A stretch of DNA of 35,501 nt, from the NCBI GenBank assembly GCA_017963105.1, contig JAGCTY010000049.1, positions 1 through 35,501 of the forward strand. Direction: 5' to 3'. The notes beneath the pieces are model-generated. The model did no database searches. It worked only from the letters and a program-made list of their open reading frames with translations, and was not told where the DNA came from. Made by a program: the position numbers and the translations under genes. Below, in pieces: positions 1 to 7,207 of this stretch; within the stretch, counting starts at the first letter, position 1; every line of letters begins with the position of its first letter. The stretch comes from Lentisphaeria bacterium. GTDB lineage: Bacteria; Verrucomicrobiota; Lentisphaeria; Victivallales; UBA1829.

Positions 1-675
1 GAGGTCCGCGCCGACGTCAGCCGCCTTCGTGTAGATGCCGCCGCCGGCGCGTGCGAAAAGCGCCTGCGTGGACGCGCCCATGCCGAACGTCAGCATGGTG
101 GTCGTGATCTCGACGAACTTGTGCGCGGCGTCGAATCCGGGCGCGACGAGCGGAAGACCGAGGAACGAAAGCCCCTGCGCCATGTGTTCGGGCGTGTAGA
201 CCAGGCGGTCCAGGATGAAATACCATACGGTGATGTCGAAAAGGCCGAACCCGACCACGGCGAGCCCCATGACCGCGCCGGACCGGAACGCCACCTGGAG
301 TCCGCGGTTCAGGCTTTCGCTCGCGCCCTGCGCCGTGCGGCTGGACGCGCTGGTGGCGGTCTTCATGCCCACGAATCCGCAGAGGCCGGAGAAGAAGCCG
401 CCGGTCAGGAATGCGACCGGGACGAAGGGGTTCTGGAGTTTCAGGAGCGCCAGGACAGAGAAGATCACGAAGAGGACGGCGAAGACGATGCCGACGCGCG
501 AATACTGCTGGCGGAGGTACGCCATCGCGCCGTCGCGCACATATCCGGCGATCTCTTCCATGCGCTCGTTGCCCGTGCCGGCGCGTTTCATCAGGATGTA
601 GCACAGAATGGCGGAGAGGAGAGCGACGATGGAGCAGACGGGAGCGATCCACCAGATGGACGTAGATCCGAACAT
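1..675 (-). CDS. hppA: Membrane-bound ion-pumping pyrophosphatase, N-terminal part
   Basis: Partial gene: the first 225 codons are present and the rest lies beyond the left edge. The family hydrolyses pyrophosphate at the cytoplasmic face and pumps H+ or Na+ across the membrane. The translation shows several hydrophobic spans (about residues 7-30, 62-80, 86-105, 134-158) and the conserved stretch GGGIYTKAADVGADL at 211-225, the start of the family's pyrophosphate/Mg-binding motif (DVGADLVGK), which the window edge cuts. The ATG at 675 is chosen because GGAGG lies 8 bases upstream. The residues that decide Na+ or H+ specificity and K+ dependence are not in view. It appears to be transcribed alone from its own promoter (732-760). 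Family assignment is firm; the ion is unknown. Confidence 0.95.
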   Translation of the reverse strand, partial: MFGSTSIWWIAPVCSIVALLSAILCYILMKRAGTGNERMEEIAGYVRDGAMAYLRQQYSRVGIVFAVLFVIFSVLALLKLQNPFVPVAFLTGGFFSGLCGFVGMKTATSASSRTAQGASESLNRGLQVAFRSGAVMGLAVVGFGLFDITVWYFILDRLVYTPEHMAQGLSFLGLPLVAPGFDAAHKFVEITTTMLTFGMGASTQALFARAGGGIYTKAADVGADL

Positions 676-731
676 AAAACAACCTCCGGATATTGAAAAA
701 TAAAAAGGGCAAAAAAGATTTTATGCTATTT

Positions 732-760
732 AAAATACACCGGATAAGGACTTTTTTCAA
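732..760 (-). promoter_or_regulatory. Promoter of the pyrophosphatase gene
   Basis: Read on the minus strand: -35 TTGAAA (755-760), a 17-base spacer and -10 TATTTT (732-737). This leaves a leader of about 50 bases before the ATG at 675. It matches the form seen before other genes in this window. Confidence 0.55.
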
Positions 761-848
761 GTAGAAAACACTCTATCATGGCAGTAAAAACCGGAATACG
801 GCAGGTAAGAAAACGAGAATGAGAGTCGATGCTTCCGAAGTTCGCGGC

Positions 849-904
849 AAAAAAGCGGCGTCCGCCTCGGCCCGGGGGAAACCGGGGGAAGCGGACGCGT
901 TTTT
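849..904. terminator. Terminator between the GH97 gene and the pyrophosphatase gene
   Basis: Inverted repeat with arms GCGTCCGC (859-866) and GCGGACGC (891-898), plus CCCGG/CCGGG pairing inside. On the minus strand it is followed by a run of six T (849-854), placing it 40-90 bases after the GH97 stop. The other side carries five T, so it may work in both directions. Confidence 0.8.
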
Positions 905-940
905 GTATGTTCAGCCGGCCTGTTCAGCCGACCGTACAAA

Positions 941-3001
941 TTACTTTTTGGTGAAGCGGAAGGAGAAGCCGCCGCGGCCGAGCATCTTCACGGTGATGAC
1001 GTCGCCGGCCTTGGCCGTACCTTCGGAGATGTCCCAGGCGCGGGGATCGCCGGGATCGACCTTGCCGTCGTAGAAGAACTGTTCCGTGGCATCCTTTCCG
1101 TCCGCGATCTTGCGGTAGGAGAAGGTGTCGCCGGCCTTGCCGGGGACGGTGAACTTGACTTCGCGGGATTCGGTCTTGCCGTTGATGCCGCCGACATACC
1201 AGGTGTCGCCTTTGCGGCGGCCGAGGATCACGAAGTCGCCCGGTTCGCCGCCGAGGTATTTGGTGTCGTCCCAGGTGGTCGGGAGGCCGGCGATGAAGTC
1301 CTTCACGGCTTCCGGGAGTGCGCGGAAGGCGGAGGGACGGTCGGCCATGTGCTGGCAGGCGGATTCGAAGAGGACGGGGAGCGCGAGCTCATGCGCGTGG
1401 CTGGTCCGGTGCGGGTTCTGGGAGTTGGTGAAGGCGGTGGGGGTGTAGTCCATCGGACCGACGGCGTTTCGCGTGAAGGGGAGCGTGGTGTTGTGCTCGG
1501 CGGCGGGGTCGGTCATGAAGGGATGGTTGTTGTACTGTTCCGCGCCGTAGACGCCTTCCATGGACATGAGGTTGGGGTAGGTGCGGGACCAGCCGCGCGG
1601 GAGCGTGGCGCCGTGGAAGTTGACCATGATCTTGTGGGGCGCAGCGTCCTTCAGGATATCGACGTAGTACTGCATCATGCTCTGCTTGTCGCTCTCGAAG
1701 AAGTCGATCTTGACGCCCTTGACGTTCTTTTCCTTCAGCCAGGCGAATTCCTTTTCGCGGAGCTCATGGGTGTTGAAGCGGTCGCGCGGGCCGCCGCCGA
1801 CGTAGTTGTGCTTTCCGCCGGAGTTGTACCAGAGCCAGACGCCGACGTTCTTTTCCTTGGCGAGGGCGATGGCGTCGTCGATGTTGCCGCCGTTGCCCAT
1901 CACGTCCCATTCCCAGTCGATCAGGACGTTCGGCCACTTCATTTCGGATGCGAGGAGGATGTAGTCCTTGACGATCTGGTAGTCCTTGCTGCCGTGGTTG
2001 TAGGCCCAGTAGACCCAGGAAGCCACGCCGGGGGTGATCCAGGAGACGTCGTTCACGGCGCACTCGGGCGCCAGGTCGTCGACGAGCGTGGATTCCACGA
2101 CGTCGGCGAGCGTGCCGATCACGACGCAGCGCCACGGGGATTTCCACGGGAGCGTGGTCGTCGGATTCACAGCGCCCTGATTCGCGCCTTCGCCCGGATC
2201 GGGATAATGTGTTGTGAAGGTCACGCCCTTGTCGGTGACTTCGGACTGCAGGTAGGTGCCGCAGTAGGTGCCGTCGAACCAGGTCTCGGAGAGGAGACCC
2301 CAGGTGGACTTGTCGGCGGAGTTGAAGAGCAGCGGATAGTTCCAGTTGCGGATGCGGTTGTTGTTGCCGCCGCGGTTGCCGCCGCGGCCGCCGGGACCGC
2401 CCTGCCCGCGGGGACCGCCCTGTCCGGGGCCGCCCTGCTGGGGCTTGAGTTCATCGGCGGTGTAGGCGATATAGCGGTCTTCGTAGCTGGTCACGCGGCG
2501 CTGCATCCGGAAACCGTCGGTCAGCGGGAACACGAACGATGTGGTCTCGCCCTGGAATTCGATATCGCCGGAACCGCCGACGCTGTAGCGGAACGCAAAG
2601 GAATCGCTGCCCGCGCGGACCACGACGCCGATCTGATTGGCGCCTTCGCCGAAGACGAGCGTCTTTTCGTTCATCTGGAAGCTGCGCTCGGAGCGCTTGC
2701 CGTTGACTGCCGTGTACTTCTCGGAAACGAGCACGGCACGGTTGCCGGAGGGGACCTGCCCCTGGAGCTTCAGCTGGGAGAAATCGTAGTTGGCCTTGTC
2801 GGACTTCAGGCCGAGGCGAACCTGAAAAACTTCGGCGGCGTTGCGCTCCACGCGGAGCACGTTGCCTTCGTCGAGGTACACGCGGATCGTCTTGTCGGCG
2901 TCCGGCGAGGTCAAGAAGGGATCGGCGGCGGAGCAGAGTCCGGCGGCGATGAAGACCGCGGCGCAGGAAAGCGCCGTTTTCATGGAGAGAGAGAACTTCA
3001 T
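941..3001 (-). CDS. Secreted glycoside hydrolase family 97 (alpha-glucosidase/alpha-galactosidase type)
   Basis: A 686-residue protein with a signal peptide (residues 1-25, cut near CSAA-DP), so periplasmic or exported. The order fits GH97: N-terminal beta-sandwich (about 28-310), (beta/alpha)8 barrel (about 320-580) and C-terminal beta domain. Barrel motifs include VLIDWEWD (359-366), VKIDFFESD (430-438) and SMEGVYGAE (480-488). In GH97, an Asp at the KxDF position marks the retaining alpha-galactosidase-like branch, unlike SusB, which is inverting and uses glutamates. D433 as nucleophile and E482 as acid/base are therefore my prediction. An unusual Gly/Pro/Arg/Asn-rich insert (189-215) interrupts the N-terminal domain. 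The family is clear, the substrate is not. It is a single gene with its own promoter and terminator and no Sus transport genes nearby. Confidence 0.92.
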   Translation of the reverse strand: MKFSLSMKTALSCAAVFIAAGLCSAADPFLTSPDADKTIRVYLDEGNVLRVERNAAEVFQVRLGLKSDKANYDFSQLKLQGQVPSGNRAVLVSEKYTAVNGKRSERSFQMNEKTLVFGEGANQIGVVVRAGSDSFAFRYSVGGSGDIEFQGETTSFVFPLTDGFRMQRRVTSYEDRYIAYTADELKPQQGGPGQGGPRGQGGPGGRGGNRGGNNNRIRNWNYPLLFNSADKSTWGLLSETWFDGTYCGTYLQSEVTDKGVTFTTHYPDPGEGANQGAVNPTTTLPWKSPWRCVVIGTLADVVESTLVDDLAPECAVNDVSWITPGVASWVYWAYNHGSKDYQIVKDYILLASEMKWPNVLIDWEWDVMGNGGNIDDAIALAKEKNVGVWLWYNSGGKHNYVGGGPRDRFNTHELREKEFAWLKEKNVKGVKIDFFESDKQSMMQYYVDILKDAAPHKIMVNFHGATLPRGWSRTYPNLMSMEGVYGAEQYNNHPFMTDPAAEHNTTLPFTRNAVGPMDYTPTAFTNSQNPHRTSHAHELALPVLFESACQHMADRPSAFRALPEAVKDFIAGLPTTWDDTKYLGGEPGDFVILGRRKGDTWYVGGINGKTESREVKFTVPGKAGDTFSYRKIADGKDATEQFFYDGKVDPGDPRAWDISEGTAKAGDVITVKMLGRGGFSFRFTKK
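2357..2437 (-). repeat. Low-complexity Gly-rich coding repeat inside the GH97 gene
   Basis: Imperfect repeats of GGPxGQGGP and GGxRGG type encode residues 189-215 of the GH97 protein. They stay in frame and probably form a flexible surface loop within the N-terminal domain. Confidence 0.75.
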
Positions 3002-3061
3002 GGTCTGGATTCCTGTATGGATTAAGGTGAAAAGTTAAGACGATGATTCCGAATCACTGTA

Positions 3062-3107
3062 AACATAGCACAAAAAGACGGTTTTTCAACAGAATAAAAC
3101 GCGTTTT
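3062..3107 (-). promoter_or_regulatory. GH97 promoter with upstream palindrome
   Basis: Minus strand: -35 TTGAAA (3084-3089), 16-base spacer, -10 TATGTT (3062-3067). Just upstream of the -35 box is a perfect 12-base palindrome AAAACGCGTTTT (3096-3107). It has the central CG dyad typical of LacI-family operators. Regulator binding is inference; no regulator gene is adjacent. Confidence 0.45.
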
Positions 3108-3218
3108 GAACGTTATTTTTACGTTAAAAACGCGTGATGCGCCGCGGACCGAAACAATCAGCCGTGAGCGCGATCCGGCAAACCGGCCTGCCCGGTTCGG
3201 ACGAAGCATGGTTCCGGT

Positions 3219-3242
3219 CTCCTTGGTGGTGTTTGATTCGGA
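3219..3242 (-). repeat. 24-base repeat, copy A (downstream of the pseudopilin-like gene)
   Basis: Matches 4172-4195 at 23 of 24 bases in the same orientation. On the minus strand it begins directly after the stop codon at 3243 and ends with AAGGAG, like copy B. Copy A is followed 9 bases later by an ATG opening a roughly 51-codon frame with no recognisable product. Confidence 0.8.
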
Positions 3243-3833
3243 TCAGAAACTGTAATCCGTGTAGGTCTTTTCGTAGCAGCAATCCCGGAACATCGGATCG
3301 TAGCTCCATGCCTTAGAATCGCTTCCACTGCCGATGCCGACGGAACCCTCGCCGCGGACGAACCGTCCGGTATAAACACTGTGGTTATCGACGCCGTCGC
3401 AGGCGACGGGGGACAACGCGGAGCTGCTGTCCTTGAGACCGTCGCACCAGTTGTAGGAAACGTGGCCCGAAAGGCTTTGTCCCATTTTCGCGGCTTTGAT
3501 GCGTTTGTTGCCGGGGCAGAGATAGTACTCCGGGAAGCACAGCAGGTCCGCTTCGCGGAGGAGTTCGAGACTTCTGCCGCTTTCGGCATCCAGCCATTTC
3601 GGCGCGCTGATTTTGGACGTGGTCGGATACCAGTCGTCATAGCACAGGGAATACTGAAAAAAAGCTTTGCCGATCTGGGCAAGATGACTGACGCAGTCCG
3701 CCTGTCTGGCTTTTTCCGACAGCCCATTGCCACCACTGTCGCAACCAGTCCCCGTGTTGAGCGCGGCAAACACCGTGAATGCGAGCAAGGCGGCGGTCAC
3801 GATCACGATGATGAGCTCGTTTCGATTGTTCAT
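3243..3833 (-). CDS. Pseudopilin-like membrane-anchored protein
   Basis: A 196-residue protein with one hydrophobic N-terminal segment (residues 7-26). Next comes a stretch resembling the post-helix region of Lentisphaerota type II-secretion-like pseudopilins (EKARQADCVSHLAQIGKAFF, about 40-59), then a variable C-terminal half with several cysteines. A canonical prepilin cleavage site (GFTLxE) is missing; NELI stands in its place. It may be an uncleaved anchor or a decayed pseudopilin. It starts 13 bases after the stop of the TIGR04076 gene, so the two are probably co-transcribed; the Shine-Dalgarno (AGGGAAA) is weak. The exact function is unknown. Confidence 0.65.
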   Translation of the reverse strand: MNNRNELIIVIVTAALLAFTVFAALNTGTGCDSGGNGLSEKARQADCVSHLAQIGKAFFQYSLCYDDWYPTTSKISAPKWLDAESGRSLELLREADLLCFPEYYLCPGNKRIKAAKMGQSLSGHVSYNWCDGLKDSSSALSPVACDGVDNHSVYTGRFVRGEGSVGIGSGSDSKAWSYDPMFRDCCYEKTYTDYSF

Positions 3834-3846
3834 GAGTTTCCCTGTG

Positions 3847-4164
3847 TCAGTATTCCGCGTCTTCGTCCAGGGTTTCCAGCAGGAAGCTGACGGGGCGGAA
3901 CCCGTCGTTGCAGGAGATCATGGCGGACTTCGGATTCTTCATCCAGCCGTCGTAGAAATTCTCGCCGCCGTGCGCGAGCGCGAGGACGAACGGAGAGACG
4001 GTGTCCCAGGCGCTGTCACAGAACCCGTCCGGACGCGCCCAACCGTTGCAGACGAAGACCTGTCCGAGCTTCATGTCGCAGGCGTGCTCGATCGGATTTT
4101 CGTACTGCGCGATCAGGTCGTCGTGCCGAACGATCTTCTTGACCGTGATCCGGACTTTTTTCAT
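3847..4164 (-). CDS. TIGR04076 family protein
   Basis: A small 105-residue protein matching the TIGR04076 family as I recall it. It opens with MKKVRITVKKI and carries YENPIEHACDMKLGQVFV, PDGFCDSAW and a C-terminal block with GGENFYDGWMKNPKSA and SCNDGFRPVSF. The conserved cysteines suggest metal binding or redox chemistry, but the family has no established function. The frame is open upstream to 4236, but I chose the ATG at 4164 because AAGGAG lies 8 bases before it and the family begins there. That Shine-Dalgarno lies inside the 24-base repeat also found at 3219-3242. It is followed closely by the pseudopilin-like gene. Confidence 0.82.
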   Translation of the reverse strand: MKKVRITVKKIVRHDDLIAQYENPIEHACDMKLGQVFVCNGWARPDGFCDSAWDTVSPFVLALAHGGENFYDGWMKNPKSAMISCNDGFRPVSFLLETLDEDAEY

Positions 4165-4171
4165 CGGTCGG

Positions 4172-4195
4172 CTCCTTGGTGGTGCTTGATTCGGA
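4172..4195 (-). repeat. 24-base repeat, copy B (leader of the TIGR04076 gene)
   Basis: Second copy of the repeat at 3219-3242, with one difference. Here it supplies the AAGGAG ribosome-binding site for the TIGR04076 start at 4164. The two copies bracket the TIGR04076 and pseudopilin-like genes as direct repeats. Confidence 0.8.
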
Positions 4196-4249
4196 AAACA
4201 TCGGTCACGAACACCCTCAACGACAACGAGCGGCATTCGTTCTAACTCT

Positions 4250-4277
4250 ACTTTATCACACGTTCCGGAAAAGTCAA
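4250..4277 (-). promoter_or_regulatory. Candidate promoter of the TIGR04076/pseudopilin unit
   Basis: Minus strand: -35 TTGACT (4272-4277), 16-base spacer, -10 TAAAGT (4250-4255, weak). It predicts a leader of about 80 bases ending in the 24-base repeat. Confidence 0.4.
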
Positions 4278-4394
4278 GTCACATTCTTCCCATGTTTGAA
4301 ACTATTTTCAACTTTACAATGCCGAATTAGGACGCCGCCGGAAACCAATGGATAGAGTTGCCCGTATCTTGATGCGAGCGGAAACCGTGGACGG

Positions 4395-5255
4395 TCAGGA
4401 TTCTTTGTCTTCCTGTTCGATGACGTCGCCACCGTCTTCGATCAGGCCGCCGCGGTCCGGGGTGCAGACGGGGATTCCGGTTTGGGCTTCGAGCTGTTTC
4501 CTAGCTTCTCCGGCGATGTCGCCGCCGCGTTTCGCGATCCGTGCGCTTTCCTCGAATCCACGCGGATTTTTCTGTTTGGAAAGCTCGGTGGCCGAAGCTT
4601 CCGCGAGCATGTTCAGGATGAGCTCCAAATTGCTCATGTTGTCGCGCAGGTTTTCCTTGCGGAGACCTTTCAGATTTTTGTATTCCCGCGTTGTCATGCC
4701 GGACCATGCTTTGGAAATGATGTCCGTGAGAGATGCGTATTCAAATCCGCTGTGGACTCCGCTGCGGTCCCACTCGTCGGTAAGTTCTTTCCTGACTTCA
4801 ATCGTTTTCAGGCGCTGGTTGATCCAGCTCTCGGAATAACCTTTCCTTCTGTAGGTGTAAAGCGCACGGGAAATGGCCAGTTCCGGATCTTCGATTTCCT
4901 CCAGGCGTTCTTCTCCGACTTCGGCCAGCCACCGTTTGAACGGTTCGGCCTTGGGAGAGGGGATGGACTGGATGATACGCAGGATGCCTTTCGTGTCGGC
5001 GACGTCGGTAAGACGCAATTTGCCGTCTTCAGAGGCAAGCTTCAACTGCTTACAAGTTGTAATCAGTTCGCAACTCTCTTTGGATAAGCGTTTTTTTAGA
5101 ACGCTCCAGTAAACGGAGGCATGTCTTGTGTCCGGTTGGTCCGTCAGAATCCCGACGACATCCACGACCGAATAAAACCACGTTCCGGCTTCATCGTCCC
5201 AGACGGACCGGATGCGTTTGTGTTCAAACAGCTTGATGGCACTATGCTTCGTCAT
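4395..5255 (-). CDS. Bro-N domain protein (phage antirepressor/DinD-like)
   Basis: A 286-residue soluble protein. Residues about 5-120 fit the Bro-N fold: an opening IKLFEHKRIRSVWDDE, WFYSVVDVVGILTD, a WSVLKKRL block and a LRLTDVADTKGI block. The second half (about 150-270) carries EYKNLKGLRKENLRDNMSNL and an ELSKQ...GF...A...GG...AR...E...GIPV pattern shared with DinD-like and prophage antirepressor proteins. Bro-N domains bind DNA; bacterial homologues are usually phage- or mobile-element-derived. No other phage gene is nearby, so it is probably a stray accessory gene beside the HicAB pair. It begins 25 bases after the aminotransferase stop and has no convincing Shine-Dalgarno, so it may depend on read-through. 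The role in this cell is unknown. Confidence 0.85.
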   Translation of the reverse strand: MTKHSAIKLFEHKRIRSVWDDEAGTWFYSVVDVVGILTDQPDTRHASVYWSVLKKRLSKESCELITTCKQLKLASEDGKLRLTDVADTKGILRIIQSIPSPKAEPFKRWLAEVGEERLEEIEDPELAISRALYTYRRKGYSESWINQRLKTIEVRKELTDEWDRSGVHSGFEYASLTDIISKAWSGMTTREYKNLKGLRKENLRDNMSNLELILNMLAEASATELSKQKNPRGFEESARIAKRGGDIAGEARKQLEAQTGIPVCTPDRGGLIEDGGDVIEQEDKES

Positions 5256-5280
5256 GATGTCAAATGGAAAGCACGGGAGC

Positions 5281-6408
5281 TTACTTCTTCACCGTGTCGG
5301 CGATGACGCCGCAGATGCGGTCGATGTCCTCCGCCTTAAGGTACGGGTGCATCGGCAGGGCGAAGATGTCGGCGGCGCATGCCTCGGCAACGGGCATGTC
5401 GCCCTTCCTGTAGCCGAGGTATTCGGTCGCGCCGAGCAGGTGCATCGGGATCGGATAGTAGCGCGCGGTCGGGACATCGGCGGCCTTCAGGGCGGCCTGG
5501 ATCTCGGCGAACTTCGGCGAACGCGGGCAGAACTGCGCGTAGACGGAGACGCAGCCTTCGGGGATGGTCTGGACAGAAACGAGGTCCTTCAGACCGGCGC
5601 GGTAGCGGTCCGCCACGACCTGGCGCATTTCGACTTCGCCGGGGAAGAGTTTGAGCTTGGCGAGCAGGACCGCCGCCTGGATCGTGTCGCAGCGGGCGTT
5701 CAGGCCCAGGCGCACGTTGTTGTAGCGGTCCTCGGCGCTGCGGCCGTGCACGAGGATGGAGTACAATTTGTCGTACAGGTCGTCGTCGTCCGTGAAGACC
5801 GCGCCGCCGTCGCCGTAGCAGCCGAGCGGCTTGGCGGGGAAGAAGCTCGTGCAGCCGATGGTGCCGAGCGAGGGGGCACGTTTACCGCTCGGGTCGACCG
5901 CGCCGAACGCCTGGCAGGCGTCCTCGATGATGGCGAGTCCGTGCGCGTCGGCGAGGGGCTTGATCGCCTTGTAGTCGGCGGTGAGGCCGAAGAGGTCGAC
6001 GGGGATGATTGCTTTCGGCTTGAGCTTGCCTTCGCGCTCGACCTTCAGGATGGCTTCCTCGAGCTTCGCGGGGTCGATATTGTACGTGCCTTCGTCGATG
6101 TCCGCGAAGACCGGGGTCGCGCCGACGAGCGCGATCGTCTCGACCGTGGCGAAGAACGTGAACGGCGTGGTGAAGACCGCGTCGCCGGGTCCGATGCCGA
6201 GCGCCATCAGCGCCATCAGCAGGGCGTCCGTGCCGCTGGAACATGCCAGGGCGTGCTTCACGCCGGCGTATTCCGCGAGCTGTTTTTCCAGCTCGCCGAT
6301 CTCGGCGCCGAGGATGTAGTGTCCGCTCTCCAGCACGCGGTCGATTCCAGCATGGATTTCATCGCGGATCAGGCTGTATTGGTACTTCAGGTCAATGAAC
6401 GGCAGCAT
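5281..6408 (-). CDS. DegT/DnrJ/EryC1/StrS sugar aminotransferase (WbpE-like)
   Basis: A 375-residue PLP-dependent aminotransferase. The start MLPFIDLKYQYSLIRDEIH, the block SSGTDALLMALMALGIGPGD, IIEDACQAFGA with PLP-pyridine-binding D163, SFFPAKPLGCYGDGGA with Schiff-base K193, and the ending LPMHPYL closely resemble WbpE/WlbC. Those enzymes aminate a UDP-3-keto-GlcNAc-uronic acid in surface-sugar synthesis. An in-frame GTG exists at 6417, but the ATG at 6408 is preferred because GGAGG lies 8 bases upstream. It has its own promoter (6444-6472). No other nucleotide-sugar genes are adjacent, so the exact substrate is inferred from similarity only. Confidence 0.92.
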   Translation of the reverse strand: MLPFIDLKYQYSLIRDEIHAGIDRVLESGHYILGAEIGELEKQLAEYAGVKHALACSSGTDALLMALMALGIGPGDAVFTTPFTFFATVETIALVGATPVFADIDEGTYNIDPAKLEEAILKVEREGKLKPKAIIPVDLFGLTADYKAIKPLADAHGLAIIEDACQAFGAVDPSGKRAPSLGTIGCTSFFPAKPLGCYGDGGAVFTDDDDLYDKLYSILVHGRSAEDRYNNVRLGLNARCDTIQAAVLLAKLKLFPGEVEMRQVVADRYRAGLKDLVSVQTIPEGCVSVYAQFCPRSPKFAEIQAALKAADVPTARYYPIPMHLLGATEYLGYRKGDMPVAEACAADIFALPMHPYLKAEDIDRICGVIADTVKK

Positions 6409-6443
6409 AGTCGGCACCTCCGGGGTTGAATTGTTCTGCTAAT

Positions 6444-6472
6444 AATATACACCCCGGAACCGTGAAAAACAA
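6444..6472 (-). promoter_or_regulatory. Promoter of the sugar aminotransferase gene
   Basis: Minus strand: -35 TTGTTT (6467-6472), 17-base spacer ending in GGGGTG, -10 TATATT (6444-6449). The -35 box overlaps the T-tract of the hicB-side terminator. Confidence 0.55.
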
Positions 6473-6515
6473 GCTACGGCGCGGGGAAATCAACACACAA
6501 GCCGTAGAGTTTTTT
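6465..6515. terminator. Terminator after hicB, possibly bidirectional
   Basis: Arms CTACGGC (6474-6480) and GCCGTAG (6501-6507) form a 7-base-pair stem with a 20-base loop. On the minus strand it is followed by CTTGTTTTT; on the plus strand by six T (6510-6515). The loop is long, so strength is uncertain. Confidence 0.5.
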
Positions 6516-6537
6516 CTCGAAGGAATACGAACCGAAT

Positions 6538-6954
6538 TCAGGCTTTTTCGCGAATCTGGGCGAGCGTGGAGCGGATCATAAGCTCGGACCGCGTCAAATG
6601 ATGTCGTTTCGCATAATCGTCGATCCGGGCGAAGACATCGCTTTTCCCGGTAATGTTGATACGCATGGTTTTCGCCGGAGGATAAACCGTAACAGGAACG
6701 ATGCAAACGGGGGTGCCGTCCGCCGGATCGAGCTTGGCCTGGACTTCCATGATGGAGGAAGGCTTCGGGAGTTTTTTCCGATGTTTGACCATAAGGGAAA
6801 CCGTGTCGTCCAGGAAACGGGTGCTCTGCTCAATACAGTCTTCGAATCCTTTGCCGTAATCGGGAGCCATGTCCGGGAAATCCGGGAACCTGGCCATGAA
6901 ATAATCATCCTCTTCAGGATAGATTGCAATCAAGTACGTGATTTTCGATTTCAT
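6538..6954 (-). CDS. hicB: HicB-type antitoxin
   Basis: A 138-residue antitoxin. The N-terminal half has the HicB partial RNase-H-like fold (opening KSKITYLIAIYPEEDDYFMA, then FPDFPD and a GFEDCIEQ block). The C-terminal 45 residues (INITGKSDVFARIDDYAKRH, then HLTRSELMIRSTL) form a ribbon-helix-helix DNA-binding segment. HicB neutralises HicA and represses the operon through this segment. It lies 39 bases after hicA, with AAAGGA before its ATG, in the common toxin-first order. The palindrome at 7211-7230 is the likely binding site. Confidence 0.9.
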   Translation of the reverse strand: MKSKITYLIAIYPEEDDYFMARFPDFPDMAPDYGKGFEDCIEQSTRFLDDTVSLMVKHRKKLPKPSSIMEVQAKLDPADGTPVCIVPVTVYPPAKTMRINITGKSDVFARIDDYAKRHHLTRSELMIRSTLAQIREKA

Positions 6955-6993
6955 AAATGTAATCCTTTCCTGTTTGCCTGAAGGCTTCCGTTT

Positions 6994-7176
6994 CTATTTG
7001 ATCCCGGCTTGTTTCAAAATGGCCGCGGCAGTTCCTTTCGGCACTTCCGAACCGCCGTGATAATGAATAACAAGCGTTTTTCCGTTCTTGGTAAAAAGAC
7101 GCAAGGAACTCTTGCCTGTCCGTTTCATCGTCCAGCCGTTTTTTTCAAGAACTCGAATCAGTTCATTGAAACTCAT
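6994..7176 (-). CDS. hicA: HicA-like mRNA interferase toxin, lacking the usual catalytic His
   Basis: A 60-residue protein with the HicA/YcfA layout: FNELIRVLEKNGW helix, beta strands, then GGSEVPKGTAAAILKQAGIK. HicA toxins cleave mRNA using a histidine in a G-S-x-H or G-S-H-H motif. Here the matching stretch is GKSSLRLF (21-28) with serine in place of the histidine. H38 and H40 remain further on. The toxin may be weak, inactive or use another residue. The ATG at 7176 is chosen over an upstream in-frame TTG because GGAG lies 7 bases before it. It is the first gene of the hicA-hicB operon. Confidence 0.85.
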   Translation of the reverse strand: MSFNELIRVLEKNGWTMKRTGKSSLRLFTKNGKTLVIHYHGGSEVPKGTAAAILKQAGIK

Positions 7177-7207
7177 TATCAATCTCCAAGGTCAACCTTT
7201 CGAAATC

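Noticed and set aside
3054-3209. Short frame of about 51 codons after copy A of the 24-base repeat
   Set aside because: It has a good ribosome-binding site but a basic, unpatterned translation and crosses the GH97 promoter; too weak to call a gene.
3158-3769. A 203-codon minus-strand frame overlapping the pseudopilin-like gene
   Set aside because: It overlaps a better-supported frame, has an Arg/Ser/Pro-rich composition and lacks a start signal.
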